A DNA stretch of 64,000 nucleotides from Bacteroidia bacterium (GCA_018401705.1 JAGYKL010000008.1:75688-139687), one strand, 5' to 3'. Positions 28,233 to 38,047 are shown, numbered from the stretch's first letter. A program made the numbers and translations. The notes: generated from the sequence alone by a model not told the origin.

Positions 28233-29066
28233 ATGACGAAGACAAGAGTATTGTTTGTTTCGCAGGAGATTACGCCTTATTTGCCTGAAACTCCGCTTTC
28301 AAAAACTGCAAGGGAATTGCCACAGGCAATTCAAGAAAAAGGTCGTGAAATAAGAACATTTATGCCGCGCTATGGCTGTATTAATGAAAGACGTAATCAA
28401 TTGCATGAAGTAATACGCTTGTCAGGGATGAATCTCATTGTTGATGATAATGATCAACCATTAATCATCAAGGTTGCTTCAATTCAGGCGGCTAGAATGC
28501 AGGTTTATTTTATTGACAATGAGGAGTTTTTCCAACGTAAATTTGTTGTCACTGACAAGAACAAAAAGTTTTATGCAGACAACGATGAGCGTATGCTTTT
28601 CTTCTGCAAGGGAGTAATTGAAACCGTAAAAAAATTAGGCTGGTCTCCTGATGTGATCCACTGTCACGGTTGGATGGCTGCATTATTACCAGCATTGATA
28701 AAAAAGACATACAAAGACGACCCATTATTTTCTGACAGCAAAGTAGTTGTATCACTATACAATGATCATTTCACCGAAACTATGGATCATCGTTTAGCCG
28801 AGAAGTTGATTCTAGACGGAATCGACGCATCAGAAGTTTCTGAGCTTAAAGAGCCTACTTATGAGAATTTGATGAAATATGCAATAACTCATGCAGACGG
28901 CGTTATTGTAAGTGATGAATCAGTAAACCCGGTTCTAACTAAATTCGCTAACTCATTGAAAAAATCTGTTATTGAAGAATTCGGCACAGAAGAGCACGCT
29001 GATGTTTGTTCTAATTTCTATGACGAAGTTTTGTTGGGGGAGCAGGTAGCCGAAATGGCTGATTAA
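28233..29066 (+). CDS. Starch/glycogen synthase N-terminal-domain protein (GT5-like, half length)
   Basis: A 277-residue protein matching only the N-terminal half of GT5 glycogen/starch synthases (FVSQEITPY, FMPRYGCINERRNQ, PDVIHCHGWMAALLP, VVSLYNDHF). The C-terminal half of the GT-B fold, which carries most of the nucleotide-sugar site, is absent. The usual lysine-Gly-Gly ADP-glucose motif is replaced by LSKTARELPQ. Catalysis as a glycogen synthase is therefore doubtful. The gene order with panC, a DUF4270 lipoprotein and glmS is one I associate with Bacteroidota. The role may be in envelope sugar regulation (inference). Confidence 0.8.
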   Translation: MTKTRVLFVSQEITPYLPETPLSKTARELPQAIQEKGREIRTFMPRYGCINERRNQLHEVIRLSGMNLIVDDNDQPLIIKVASIQAARMQVYFIDNEEFFQRKFVVTDKNKKFYADNDERMLFFCKGVIETVKKLGWSPDVIHCHGWMAALLPALIKKTYKDDPLFSDSKVVVSLYNDHFTETMDHRLAEKLILDGIDASEVSELKEPTYENLMKYAITHADGVIVSDESVNPVLTKFANSLKKSVIEEFGTEEHADVCSNFYDEVLLGEQVAEMAD

Positions 29067-29092
29067 TCAAAACAATTTTATACTGATTGTAA

Positions 29093-30421
29093 TTGAATAA
29101 TTATTCGAAATTAAACCCGGATTCTTTCTATGCGAAGCTTCCGGGTTTCCTATTGATAGCAGTTTCGGCTTTCACACTGTCTTGTACTGAACCTAATCTA
29201 GGATTAGAAGTTCAGGATCCCGCTGATGTTGTTAATTTGCTACGAGCAGATGATTTTGCAATCCGCTCCAGTCTTGAAAGGCAAGATTCTGTTAGATCGG
29301 ATGAGTTAAGTGCAAATCTTTTAGGAGCATATAATGACCCATTGCTGGGCAATATGAGAGCCTCATTTTATACTCAACTAGTTCCTACGGTGAGTAATAT
29401 TAATCTGGGAGATGGTTTTACACCTGATTCTATGGTGATGGTTATTCCATACAGAGGTTTTTATGGAGATATAACCAAGCTCAATGGTTTACAACGCTTT
29501 AGCGTTTACAGAGTTCTTGAGAATATGAGCCGTGAAGAAGTTTATTATAGTAATCGAAGCTTGCAAATTGAATCTCAAGCTTTAGGTACTACAGGTTTCA
29601 TTGTTCCAAGAGTAGCAGATTCGGTAACAGTTACAGGAGTAAGAGACATCCCTCAGATGCGCATTCCAGTTAATCTTGATTTAGCTTCCGACTTTGCCGC
29701 AAATTCAAGTTCTCTTCTCAGCATTGAAGCCTTTACTGACTTTTTCAAAGGGGTTTATGTAGAAGCCGAAACCTATTCTACTGTCCCTGGAAATGGAGCG
29801 ATATTGGATTTGATTTTGGGGAGTGGTGCTCGATTAGACTTGTATTATAAAAACAATGAGGCAGATAGCTTACGGGTTTCATTTGTTGTGAATGACAACT
29901 GTGCAAGATTTACCCGCTTCAATCACACATATAAACAAGAGGTACTAGACATTATCGAAAACCCTGCTTTAGCAGCTGAAAAAACCTACAGCCAAACTAT
30001 GGCTGGCTTAAGAACGAGAATAGACTTACCTGATCTTAAAACTTGGCAAAACGGAAGAAACATTCTTGTGAATGAGGCCAAACTATATATTCCTGTCAAT
30101 GAAGAAGAGATAGGTATTTATGGACCAAATCCGATTTTAGACCTTGTAACGAAAAACGAAGAAGGAAGCTTAATTCAAACGCCAGATTTGGTTGTTGGAG
30201 GTAACTATCCCGGAGGAAATTATGATTCTGAAAATAAGGAATATGTTTTTAATATTGTAAGATATATTCAAGGTCGTTTAAATGACATTCTGGAAGATCA
30301 GGGCCTATTCATTCAATCAAACGGAACAGCCGTTAGTGCCTACAGAGTACCTTTGTATGGCGCAGAAAATGAGAATAAGAAAATGCGTCTTGAAATTTTA
30401 TATCAAATCTTGCCAAACTAA
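29093..30421 (+). CDS. DUF4270 lipoprotein
   Basis: A 442-residue lipoprotein of the Bacteroidota family DUF4270. The hydrophobic leader ends in a lipobox with Cys31 (SAFTLSCTEPNLGLEVQDP). The body is beta-rich with typical NxxLxLxxxxLGSGARLDLYY and ENKKMRLEILYQILPN at the end. Translation starts with TTG; no ATG lies before the signal. It is placed 26 bases after the starch-synthase-like gene and 23 before glmS, so the three probably form one transcript. Function unknown; an envelope role is likely. Confidence 0.82.
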   Translation: MNNYSKLNPDSFYAKLPGFLLIAVSAFTLSCTEPNLGLEVQDPADVVNLLRADDFAIRSSLERQDSVRSDELSANLLGAYNDPLLGNMRASFYTQLVPTVSNINLGDGFTPDSMVMVIPYRGFYGDITKLNGLQRFSVYRVLENMSREEVYYSNRSLQIESQALGTTGFIVPRVADSVTVTGVRDIPQMRIPVNLDLASDFAANSSSLLSIEAFTDFFKGVYVEAETYSTVPGNGAILDLILGSGARLDLYYKNNEADSLRVSFVVNDNCARFTRFNHTYKQEVLDIIENPALAAEKTYSQTMAGLRTRIDLPDLKTWQNGRNILVNEAKLYIPVNEEEIGIYGPNPILDLVTKNEEGSLIQTPDLVVGGNYPGGNYDSENKEYVFNIVRYIQGRLNDILEDQGLFIQSNGTAVSAYRVPLYGAENENKKMRLEILYQILPN

Positions 30422-30444
30422 AACATTACAAAATAAGATAGCCT

Positions 30445-32292
30445 ATGTGCGGTATCGTTGCTTATATGGGAGAGCGTGAAGCTTATCCTATTCTTCTTAA
30501 AGGATTACATCGCCTCGAATACAGGGGTTATGATAGTGCAGGGGTTGCACTATTAAAAAAGGGACAAGACATTAACTTGTATAAATGCAAGGGAAAAGTT
30601 GCCGATCTTGAGCTTTTTGCTTCAACTAAAGATGTTTCAGGAACATTAGGAGTTGGCCACACTCGATGGGCCACTCATGGCATTCCCGACGATAAGAACG
30701 CACACCCTCATTTTTCAGAATCTGGCGATTTGGTGATAATCCATAACGGTATTATTGAGAACTATGCTAGTTTGAAAAAAGAGCTTGAAAATAGAGGCCA
30801 CACTTTTAAAAGTGATACCGATACTGAGGTTCTAGTTTATCTTATTGATAACATTATTAAAAATGAGCATGTTGATCTTGTTGAAGCTGTTCAAATAGCT
30901 TTAAATCAAGTTATTGGAGCTTATGCCATTGTAGTTTTGTCTAAAGACAAGCCCGATATGATGATTGGGGCAAAGAAAGGCAGTCCCCTGGTAGTTGGTA
31001 TTGGGGAGAATCATGAATATTTCATAGCTTCAGATGCCACACCAATCATTGAATATACTCGCAACGTTGTTTATCTTAATGACGAGGAAATTGTAATACT
31101 TGAGCGAGGCAAAGAGATAAAGATAAAGACCATTAAGAATCAAGATAAGACACCATACATCCAAGAGCTTGAGATGCAGTTGGAAACTATTGAGAAAGGT
31201 GGCTTTGATCACTTCATGTTAAAGGAGATATACGAGCAACCAAGATCTATTCGTGATAACATGAGAGGTCGTTTAAACATGGAGCTTGGAGAAGTTACAC
31301 TTGGTGGAATTATCGATTACCAAAGTAAGATTATGAATGCAAATCGCATCATAATCGTGGCCTGCGGAACCTCCTGGCATGCTGGATTGGTTGGAGAATA
31401 CCTTTTCGAAGAGTTAGCCAGAATTCCTGTTGAAGTTGAATATGCATCTGAATTTAGATATCGTAACCCTATAATCACAGAAAATGATGTTGTGATAGCT
31501 ATAAGTCAGTCAGGAGAAACAGCAGATACGCTTGCAGCAATTGAACTTGCCAAATCGAAAGGAGCTACCATTTTCGGAATTTGCAATGTAGTTGGTTCTT
31601 CTATAGCCAGAGCCACGCATGCCGGTTCTTATACGCATGCCGGACCTGAAATAGGCGTCGCTTCTACTAAAGCATTCACAGCCCAGGTAACAGTATTAAC
31701 CTTGATGGCGTTGGTGATTGGACATAAAAAAGGTACAATTACTGAGACCAAATACAGGCAAATGCTGAATGGTCTTGATCAATTACCGGAAAAAATCGAG
31801 AAAATGCTCTCATTTGATGATCAAATCAAATATATCAGCTCAATTTATAAAGATGCTAATAACTTCTTGTATCTAGGAAGGTCTTACAACTTCCCTATCG
31901 CACTCGAGGGAGCTTTAAAGCTAAAAGAGATATCTTATATACACGCAGAAGGTTATCCTGCAGCAGAAATGAAGCACGGTCCAATTGCATTGATAGATGA
32001 AAACATGCCTGTTGTTGTTATCGCTCCAAACAAAGGCTCATACGAAAAGATATTGAGCAATGTTCAAGAAGTTAAGGCAAGAGGTGGAAAAATCATTGCT
32101 ATTGTAACTGAAGGAGATACTGAAGTAGCTGATCTAGCAGATCATTCTATTGAAATACCTGAAGTTGAAGAAGAATTAACTCCATTAATGAGTGTTATTC
32201 CACTTCAGCTTTTAGCTTATCATATTGCTATTATGAGAGGCTGTAACGTAGACCAACCTAGAAACTTGGCTAAATCAGTTACTGTTGAATAA
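30445..32292 (+). CDS. glmS: Glutamine-fructose-6-phosphate aminotransferase (isomerizing)
   Basis: Makes glucosamine 6-phosphate from fructose 6-phosphate and glutamine, the entry step to peptidoglycan and LPS amino sugars. At 615 residues it is full length. Cys2 of MCGIVAY is the glutaminase nucleophile, HTRWATHG follows at about 72-79, two SIS sugar-isomerase domains occupy the C-terminal half (ACGTSWHAGL, SQSGETADT), and it ends with the canonical PRNLAKSVTVE. It is followed by a bidirectional terminator shared with frr. No glmS ribozyme is visible in the 23-base gap upstream. Confidence 0.97.
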   Translation: MCGIVAYMGEREAYPILLKGLHRLEYRGYDSAGVALLKKGQDINLYKCKGKVADLELFASTKDVSGTLGVGHTRWATHGIPDDKNAHPHFSESGDLVIIHNGIIENYASLKKELENRGHTFKSDTDTEVLVYLIDNIIKNEHVDLVEAVQIALNQVIGAYAIVVLSKDKPDMMIGAKKGSPLVVGIGENHEYFIASDATPIIEYTRNVVYLNDEEIVILERGKEIKIKTIKNQDKTPYIQELEMQLETIEKGGFDHFMLKEIYEQPRSIRDNMRGRLNMELGEVTLGGIIDYQSKIMNANRIIIVACGTSWHAGLVGEYLFEELARIPVEVEYASEFRYRNPIITENDVVIAISQSGETADTLAAIELAKSKGATIFGICNVVGSSIARATHAGSYTHAGPEIGVASTKAFTAQVTVLTLMALVIGHKKGTITETKYRQMLNGLDQLPEKIEKMLSFDDQIKYISSIYKDANNFLYLGRSYNFPIALEGALKLKEISYIHAEGYPAAEMKHGPIALIDENMPVVVIAPNKGSYEKILSNVQEVKARGGKIIAIVTEGDTEVADLADHSIEIPEVEEELTPLMSVIPLQLLAYHIAIMRGCNVDQPRNLAKSVTVE

Positions 32293-32313
32293 TAGAGATA
32301 AAGTGCTACAAAC

Positions 32314-32349
32314 AAAAAACGCCCATCGAAATTCGATGGGCGTTTTTTT
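32314..32349. terminator. Bidirectional terminator between glmS and frr
   Basis: CGCCCATCGA-AAT-TCGATGGGCG, a 10-bp stem flanked by six A on the left and seven T on the right, so it ends both the plus-strand glmS and the minus-strand pyrH-frr transcripts. Confidence 0.9.
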
Positions 32350-32367
32350 ATTTTTATTGCGAAGTGA

Positions 32368-32931
32368 TTAAACGGTCATAATCTCTTTCTCCTTAATCTC
32401 AAGGTGCTTCTCTGCCTTTTGGCTAAAGGAATCAGTTAAATTCTGAATTGTTGTTTCTGAATCCTTTGCAATGTCTTCAGCTAATCCATCTTTTACTAGT
32501 TTCTTAATTGCTTCGTTAGCATCACGTCGGATATTTCTGATGCTTACTTTACAATTTTCAGCTTCTGCTTTCGACTGTTTCACAAGCAATAATCTTCTTT
32601 CTTCAGTAACAGGAGGCAAGTTCAAACGGATTTGCTGTCCATCATTTTGGGGAGTCAATCCCATGTTTGAGCTAAAAATAGCCTTCTCAATTGGTTGAAG
32701 CATATTTTTCTCCCAAGGCTGAATAACAATTGTACGTGCATCAGGAGTATTGATATTAGCAACCTGATTCAAGGGAGTACTGTTGCCATAATAATCTACA
32801 AAGATTCCATCCATCATGGCTGGGCTTGCCTTTCCGGCTCTAATCTTTGCCAGTTCTGCCTCAAGATGGGAGATTGCTTTCTCCATGAGGTTCGTAGCAG
32901 AATCAATATGTGGTTTTACTTGTTCATTCAT
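32368..32931 (-). CDS. frr: Ribosome recycling factor
   Basis: Releases the post-termination ribosome from mRNA together with EF-G. At 187 residues it has normal length, with family motifs IRAGKASPAMMDGIFVDYYG, IQPWEKNMLQPIEKAI and the helical LPPVTEERRLLLVKQ. It lies 53 bases after pyrH, the usual partner, and ends at a bidirectional terminator. Confidence 0.97.
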   Translation of the reverse strand: MNEQVKPHIDSATNLMEKAISHLEAELAKIRAGKASPAMMDGIFVDYYGNSTPLNQVANINTPDARTIVIQPWEKNMLQPIEKAIFSSNMGLTPQNDGQQIRLNLPPVTEERRLLLVKQSKAEAENCKVSIRNIRRDANEAIKKLVKDGLAEDIAKDSETTIQNLTDSFSQKAEKHLEIKEKEIMTV

Positions 32932-32984
32932 AATTCAAAAAAAGCTTTGCAAATAACGAATATTTTAAGGGGAATGTCAATAAA

Positions 32985-33776
<792 letters not shown>

Positions 33777-34616
33777 TTAATTTCCTAAAGCGAAACGCTT
33801 AAACCCGCTAACAGTGAGCTCTTTATCGTTAGACTGAATATACTGACGTACACTCATTTTGCTGTCTTTAATAAAGTCTTGATTAAGAAGAGTGTTATCT
33901 TTAAAGAATTTATTGAGTTTGCCTTGAGCAATTTTCTCAATCATTTCTTCAGGCTTACCTTCAGCGCGTATTTGCTCACGAGCAATATCTAATTCACGTT
34001 CTAGAGTTACAGTGTCAACATCGTCTTTGTCAACAGCAACAGGACCCATTGCAGCAGCTTGCATTGCAACATCTTTAGCAGTAGTTTCAAGATTTGCAAC
34101 ACCTGACTTATTAAATGCAACGATAGTAGCTAGTCTATTACCAGGGTGATTGTATGCTACAACATAAGGAGCTTGAAGTTGCTCATAATGAAGTTCCATT
34201 TTTTCACCAATCTTACCAACTTGCTCAGTAATGCGGTCAGCTATAGATAATCCATCTAAAGAAGATGCAAGTAAAGCATTAAGATCTGCTGGGTTTTGAT
34301 TTAATGCGATATCAGTGATAGATGTTGTAAAATCAATAAAATCCTGATTTTTAGCAACGAAATCTGTTTCACAGTTTAAAACTACAAGAACGGCTCTGCT
34401 AGAATCGCTATTTACTTTAGCAATAACAACTCCTTCATTTGCTTCACGGTCGGCACGGTTACCCGCAACTTTTTGACCTTTTTTTCTTAAGAAATCGATA
34501 GCTGCATCAAAATCACCGTTAGCTTCGGTGAGTGCTTTTTTGCAATCCATCATACCTGCTCCTGTCATTTGACGGAGCTTATTAACTTCTGCAGCTGTAA
34601 TAGCAACTGTTGACAT
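33777..34616 (-). CDS. tsf: Elongation factor Ts
   Basis: Nucleotide exchange factor for EF-Tu. 279 residues. The N-terminal UBA-like domain with VNKLRQMTGAGMMDCKKAL, the core TDFVAKN (residues about 85-91) that contacts EF-Tu, and the VAMQAAAMGP segment are clear; the end is SGFKRFALGN. It lies 24 bases after rpsB in the rplM-rpsI-rpsB-tsf operon and is followed by two tandem terminator hairpins. Confidence 0.97.
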   Translation of the reverse strand: MSTVAITAAEVNKLRQMTGAGMMDCKKALTEANGDFDAAIDFLRKKGQKVAGNRADREANEGVVIAKVNSDSSRAVLVVLNCETDFVAKNQDFIDFTTSITDIALNQNPADLNALLASSLDGLSIADRITEQVGKIGEKMELHYEQLQAPYVVAYNHPGNRLATIVAFNKSGVANLETTAKDVAMQAAAMGPVAVDKDDVDTVTLERELDIAREQIRAEGKPEEMIEKIAQGKLNKFFKDNTLLNQDFIKDSKMSVRQYIQSNDKELTVSGFKRFALGN

Positions 34617-34640
34617 GATACTTTTTGTTTTGAAATGAAT

Positions 34641-35393
34641 TTAGTCTTTAGCGGCTTCTGATGAAACAGGCTCTGCCTTTGAATCATCATTCTTGTCTTT
34701 TTCAAACTTGCGTTCGCTTAATCCCTCTTGAACTGCCCCAGTAACCACTTCTAAAATTAGAGCGATTGATTTAGCAGCATCATCATTAGCAGGAATTGGA
34801 TAATCAACTACGTTTGGATTTGAGTTCGTATCAACGATTGCAAATGTTGGAATATTAAGACGGCGTGCTTCGGCAACAGCGATATGTTCTTTAACGATGT
34901 CAACGATAAATAAAGCTGCTGGAAGTCGACTCATATCAGAGATAGAACCAAACTGAATCTCAAGCTTTTCACGCTCACGAGAAATAGTAAGTTTCTCTTT
35001 CTTAGAGATAGTCTCGTAAGTTCCATCAGTAGCCATTTTATCAATAGCGGCCATTTTCTTAACAGCTTTACGAATGGTAGAGAAATTAGTAAGCATACCA
35101 CCTGGCCAACGCTCAGTAACATATGGCATGTTTACTTTCTTAACAGCTTCAGCTACAATTTCCTTAGCTTGTTTCTTTGTAGCTACGAAAAGAATTTTCT
35201 TTCCTGATTTTGCAATTTGCTTAAGTGCTGCAGAAGCTTCTTCAAGCTTAACTGCAGTTTTGTTAAGGTCAATAACATGAATCCCGTTACGCTCCATAAA
35301 GATATATGGTGCCATAGCTGGGTTCCACTTGCTTTTTAGGTGACCAAAATGAACTCCGGCCTCTAATAATTGATCTGTTGTAACTCTTGACAT
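34641..35393 (-). CDS. rpsB: 30S ribosomal protein S2
   Basis: Small-subunit protein of 250 residues with the standard blocks LLEAGVHFGHLKSKWNPAMAPYI, RWPGGMLTNFSTI, and IPTFAIVDTNSNPNVVDYPIPANDDA. The C-terminal tail (SERKFEKDKNDDSKAEP...) is charged and probably disordered. It follows rpsI by 21 bases and precedes tsf, the usual rpsB-tsf pair joined here to rplM-rpsI. Confidence 0.97.
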   Translation of the reverse strand: MSRVTTDQLLEAGVHFGHLKSKWNPAMAPYIFMERNGIHVIDLNKTAVKLEEASAALKQIAKSGKKILFVATKKQAKEIVAEAVKKVNMPYVTERWPGGMLTNFSTIRKAVKKMAAIDKMATDGTYETISKKEKLTISREREKLEIQFGSISDMSRLPAALFIVDIVKEHIAVAEARRLNIPTFAIVDTNSNPNVVDYPIPANDDAAKSIALILEVVTGAVQEGLSERKFEKDKNDDSKAEPVSSEAAKD

Positions 35394-35414
35394 AATATGT
35401 TGAAGGTCGGTTTA

Positions 35415-35801
35415 TTAACGCTTACTGAATTGGAAACGCTTTCTAGCTTTCTTCTGACCCGGCTTCTTTCTTTCCACCATCCTTGGGTCGCGAGTAATTA
35501 ATCCATTTGCTCTAAGAGCAGGCTTTAATTCTGCATCAATTTCAACTAGAGCTTTAGCAATAGCAAGACTAATTGCTCCTGCTTGACCAGTGATACCACC
35601 ACCTTGAACATTGGCTACGATATCATATTTATCTACTTGCTCAGTAACTAAAAATGGTTGTTTTACTGAACCAACAAGAGTGGGAACAGTAAAATATTCA
35701 TTAATGTCACGCTTATTAACGGTGATCTTACCTTTTCCAGGCTTAAGATAGATGCGGGCAACAGAAGTTTTTCTTCTTCCGCTAGTGTTAATTACTTCCA
35801 T
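35415..35801 (-). CDS. rpsI: 30S ribosomal protein S9
   Basis: 128 residues; N-terminal GRRKTSVARIYLKPGKGKITVN and the basic C-terminal tail DPRMVERKKPGQKKARKRFQFSKR, which reaches the P-site tRNA. Its ATG overlaps the rplM stop in a TAATG, so the two are translationally coupled. Confidence 0.97.
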   Translation of the reverse strand: MEVINTSGRRKTSVARIYLKPGKGKITVNKRDINEYFTVPTLVGSVKQPFLVTEQVDKYDIVANVQGGGITGQAGAISLAIAKALVEIDAELKPALRANGLITRDPRMVERKKPGQKKARKRFQFSKR

Positions 35802-36256
35802 TATCGGAGATCGTTAAGATTAATGGGTTTTGGCTGTTGAGCAACATGCGGATGCTCATTTCCGGCATAGACATAAAGATTACCGAAAAGCTTTCTACCA
35901 AGACGATTCTTAGGTAGCATGCCTTTAACAGCTTTCTCAATGATTGCCTCAGGTTTCTTTTTTAGTAACTCTCTAGGAGTTTCGAATCGCTGTCCTCCAG
36001 GATAACCCGTGTAACGAGTATATACCTTAACGTCAGTCTTATTACCTGAAAGAATAATCTTTTCGGCATTAATGACTACAACGTTATCACCGCAATCAAC
36101 ATGCGGAGTGTAGGACGGCTTTTTCTTTCCACGGATCAGCATCGCAACTTGCGAGCTTAAACGACCCAATACCATGTTTTCGGCGTCTACAATGACCCAT
36201 TGTTTGTCTACTGTAGCGCTGTTAGCCGAAATTGTTTTATAACTTAGTGTATCCAC
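35801..36256 (-). CDS. rplM: 50S ribosomal protein L13
   Basis: Large-subunit assembly protein, 151 residues from a GTG start (VDTLSYKTISANSATV). Core motifs are WVIVDAENMVLGRLSSQVA, PHVDCGDNVVVINAEKI, HPGGQR-like YPGGQRFETPRELL, and KGMLPKNRLGRKLF. A longer frame from an ATG at 36328 is rejected because that codon lies at the -33 promoter element, upstream of the transcription start, and encodes a hydrophobic leader foreign to L13. First gene of rplM-rpsI-rpsB-tsf. Confidence 0.96.
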   Translation of the reverse strand: MDTLSYKTISANSATVDKQWVIVDAENMVLGRLSSQVAMLIRGKKKPSYTPHVDCGDNVVVINAEKIILSGNKTDVKVYTRYTGYPGGQRFETPRELLKKKPEAIIEKAVKGMLPKNRLGRKLFGNLYVYAGNEHPHVAQQPKPINLNDLR

Positions 36257-36298
36257 TTGTTTCTTAGGATTTAAGAATACGATTTTCCAAACGGGCTG

Positions 36299-36329
36299 CA
36301 AAGATAGGAATAGAATCCTTATGCGCAAA
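36299..36329 (-). promoter_or_regulatory. Promoter of the rplM operon, TTTG-N19-TATCTTTG
   Basis: On the minus strand, TTTG (36329-36326), a 19-base spacer and TATCTTTG (36306-36299) form a textbook Bacteroidota housekeeping promoter. The predicted start of transcription near 36292 leaves a leader of about 36 bases before the GTG of rplM. Confidence 0.8.
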
Positions 36330-36406
36330 TTTTATATTGAGTAATTATTACACAATTCCATCCACCGAAGGTGAGATAAAAAAAATAATTTGTAACTACT
36401 TGATAT

Positions 36407-37384
36407 TCATATCTCTGCAAGAAGATTGCATCCTCTGATATCGCTGTTATCAAATCGACCTAATACCTCAAAACTACCATCCGAGTGCTTTTTTCCCAAA
36501 TCTGAAGTGGAAATAAAAGAGCAAGAATCCAGGTTTGCAAGATCAATTATTTGAATCCCTCCTGCTTCTCCAAAACCCAATTGGCAGAAAGGGTCGTTTG
36601 CATCTCGTATATCCACTCTCATCCAAGGCGGACAAACGAATCTTTGATTAGAATTCATCCAGGCTTGACTTAATAATTCGGTCATACCATATTCGCTCTC
36701 TATCCTTTGAACAGGCCAATTACTACGAATTAGCTCATGTAATTCTTCACGGATAATTTCTTTTCTTTTACCTTTCATACCACCTGTTTCAATAATGATA
36801 AGATTATCCCAAACCGGAGGTTTGTAATTAGATAAATCTAATAAAGCGAAGCTAACTCCAATGAGCCAGACTTTTCTATTCTCTGATTGGAGACCTTGTA
36901 AAAGCTCAACCAAATTTTCATAGTCATTTAGATAAAATAATTGTTCGTTCTGACCTGAAGCTTTCATTAATTCCCTTACCATATATACCAAAGATGAGTT
37001 ATCTCTTTCAAGGTAAGAAGGCAATAATCCTATTATTGTATAATCTGAAACATGCCCATAAGCTCTTTTGAAGCCTCTTAAAATACTCTCAACATAAACC
37101 TCTTCATCATATATATAATGTGTTGAAGTCACTTGAGAAGTAGTTCCCGAACTATTAAAAATCTTAGCATTCGGACCTACACCGGTCCTTACTTTATGTG
37201 ACTTGAAGAACTGAACAGGAAGAAAAGGTATTTGATGGAGTTTCTCAATTTGTGAGTAATTACATAGCAATGCATTTAACCACTCATTAAACACTTTATT
37301 ATTTCTGGCCTGAAATCGAAACACTTCTAAAGCAAGACTTTGAAATTCAGATTCATTGTGGTCATGAAAAATCTGATCTCTCAA
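36407..37384 (-). CDS. LuxE-like acyl-protein synthetase/acyltransferase
   Basis: About 325 residues resembling the LuxE acyl-protein synthetase family, AMP-forming enzymes that activate fatty acids. Visible are EFQSLALEVFRFQARNN, PFLPVQFFKSH, the phosphate-binding NSSGTTSQVTSTHYI, and ESEYGMTELLSQAW, the adenylation-type motif. The start is unsure: TTG at 37384 agrees with where family members begin and clears the divergent lipoprotein gene, GTG at 37438 leaves a 4-base gap, and an ATG at 37528 would overlap it by 86 bases. No luxC or luxD neighbours, so the substrate is unknown. Confidence 0.75.
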   Translation of the reverse strand: MRDQIFHDHNESEFQSLALEVFRFQARNNKVFNEWLNALLCNYSQIEKLHQIPFLPVQFFKSHKVRTGVGPNAKIFNSSGTTSQVTSTHYIYDEEVYVESILRGFKRAYGHVSDYTIIGLLPSYLERDNSSLVYMVRELMKASGQNEQLFYLNDYENLVELLQGLQSENRKVWLIGVSFALLDLSNYKPPVWDNLIIIETGGMKGKRKEIIREELHELIRSNWPVQRIESEYGMTELLSQAWMNSNQRFVCPPWMRVDIRDANDPFCQLGFGEAGGIQIIDLANLDSCSFISTSDLGKKHSDGSFEVLGRFDNSDIRGCNLLAEI

Positions 37385-37442
37385 AGCATTGCGCAGAGCA
37401 GAATCAGAAACAGATAAATTGTGAGTATCTTCGTACACGTTT

Positions 37443-37970
37443 ATGTGGTCAAAAGTAAGCAGCCTCTTCGTGCTTTTAATTCTATCTTCACTTTTTTCTT
37501 GCAAGAAAAAGGAAACTTTCGAGGACACCCCCTTTATTCAATATGTGAATTTTGAGCAGCTTCTCAACAAATTGGGTAAAGATTCACTGGGAATCCTTCA
37601 ATTTACTTTCAGAGACGGTGATGGCGATTTAGGTCTTGCGCCAGAAGATACTTTTCCGCCTTTTGAGAAAGCGGGGCAACACTACTACAACTTTATTATT
37701 TCATACTTCGAGAAACAAAATGGTGCATGGGTTAAAGTTACTGCCGCCCCCCCTTTTCCAGGAGGAGATACCGTTAGCAACAGCAGTAGAATACCTTTTC
37801 TCACGCCCGACGGGCAGATAAAAACACTAGAAGGCGATTTATTTATGGAGCTTTTTACAAATAACCCGTTTTCGCCTTTCGACACAATTAAGTACGAATT
37901 CAGTATCGAAGACCGTGCTTTAAACAGAAGTAATACTGAAAGTACTCCTGAAATCATTCTTTCAAAGTAG
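37443..37970 (+). CDS. Small lipoprotein, Bacteroidota-type hypothetical
   Basis: A 175-residue lipoprotein; signal MWSKVSSLFVLLILSSLFSC with lipobox Cys20 followed by a lysine-rich spacer. The mature part has an aspartate-glycine loop (FRDGDGDLGLAPED) similar to those seen in many Bacteroidota envelope lipoproteins, and a beta-rich C-terminus (IKYEFSIEDRALNRSNTES). It is divergent from the LuxE-like gene with very little space between starts. A weak -7 TATCTTCG (37426-37433, 7 of 8) precedes it. Function unknown. Confidence 0.75.
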   Translation: MWSKVSSLFVLLILSSLFSCKKKETFEDTPFIQYVNFEQLLNKLGKDSLGILQFTFRDGDGDLGLAPEDTFPPFEKAGQHYYNFIISYFEKQNGAWVKVTAAPPFPGGDTVSNSSRIPFLTPDGQIKTLEGDLFMELFTNNPFSPFDTIKYEFSIEDRALNRSNTESTPEIILSK

Positions 37971-37993
37971 AAAAACCCAGAAGATAATGTTAA

Positions 37994-38047
37994 GTAATTG
38001 TTTCCCTAATGTTAAGCACCTTGGCGCTTAACATTGGAAACATAATT
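37994..38047. promoter_or_regulatory. Long inverted repeat upstream of the beta-helix/TonB pair
   Basis: The inner arms AATGTTAAGC (38007-38016) and GCTTAACATT (38025-38034) pair perfectly over an 8-base loop. Outer arms GTTTCC/GGAAAC and TAATT/AATTA continue the stem with small bulges, about 21 pairs in all. The motif AATGTTAAG also occurs directly repeated at 37985-37993. There is no U-tract, so a binding-site role is likelier than termination. Confidence 0.5.

Noticed and set aside
30422-30444. glmS ribozyme or riboswitch
   Set aside because: The intergenic gap is only 23 bases and glmS is co-transcribed; there is no room for the structure.
37993-38047. Long dyad upstream of the beta-helix lipoprotein as a terminator for the preceding lipoprotein gene
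   Set aside because: No U-tract follows on either strand, and the stem words recur elsewhere as separate motifs.
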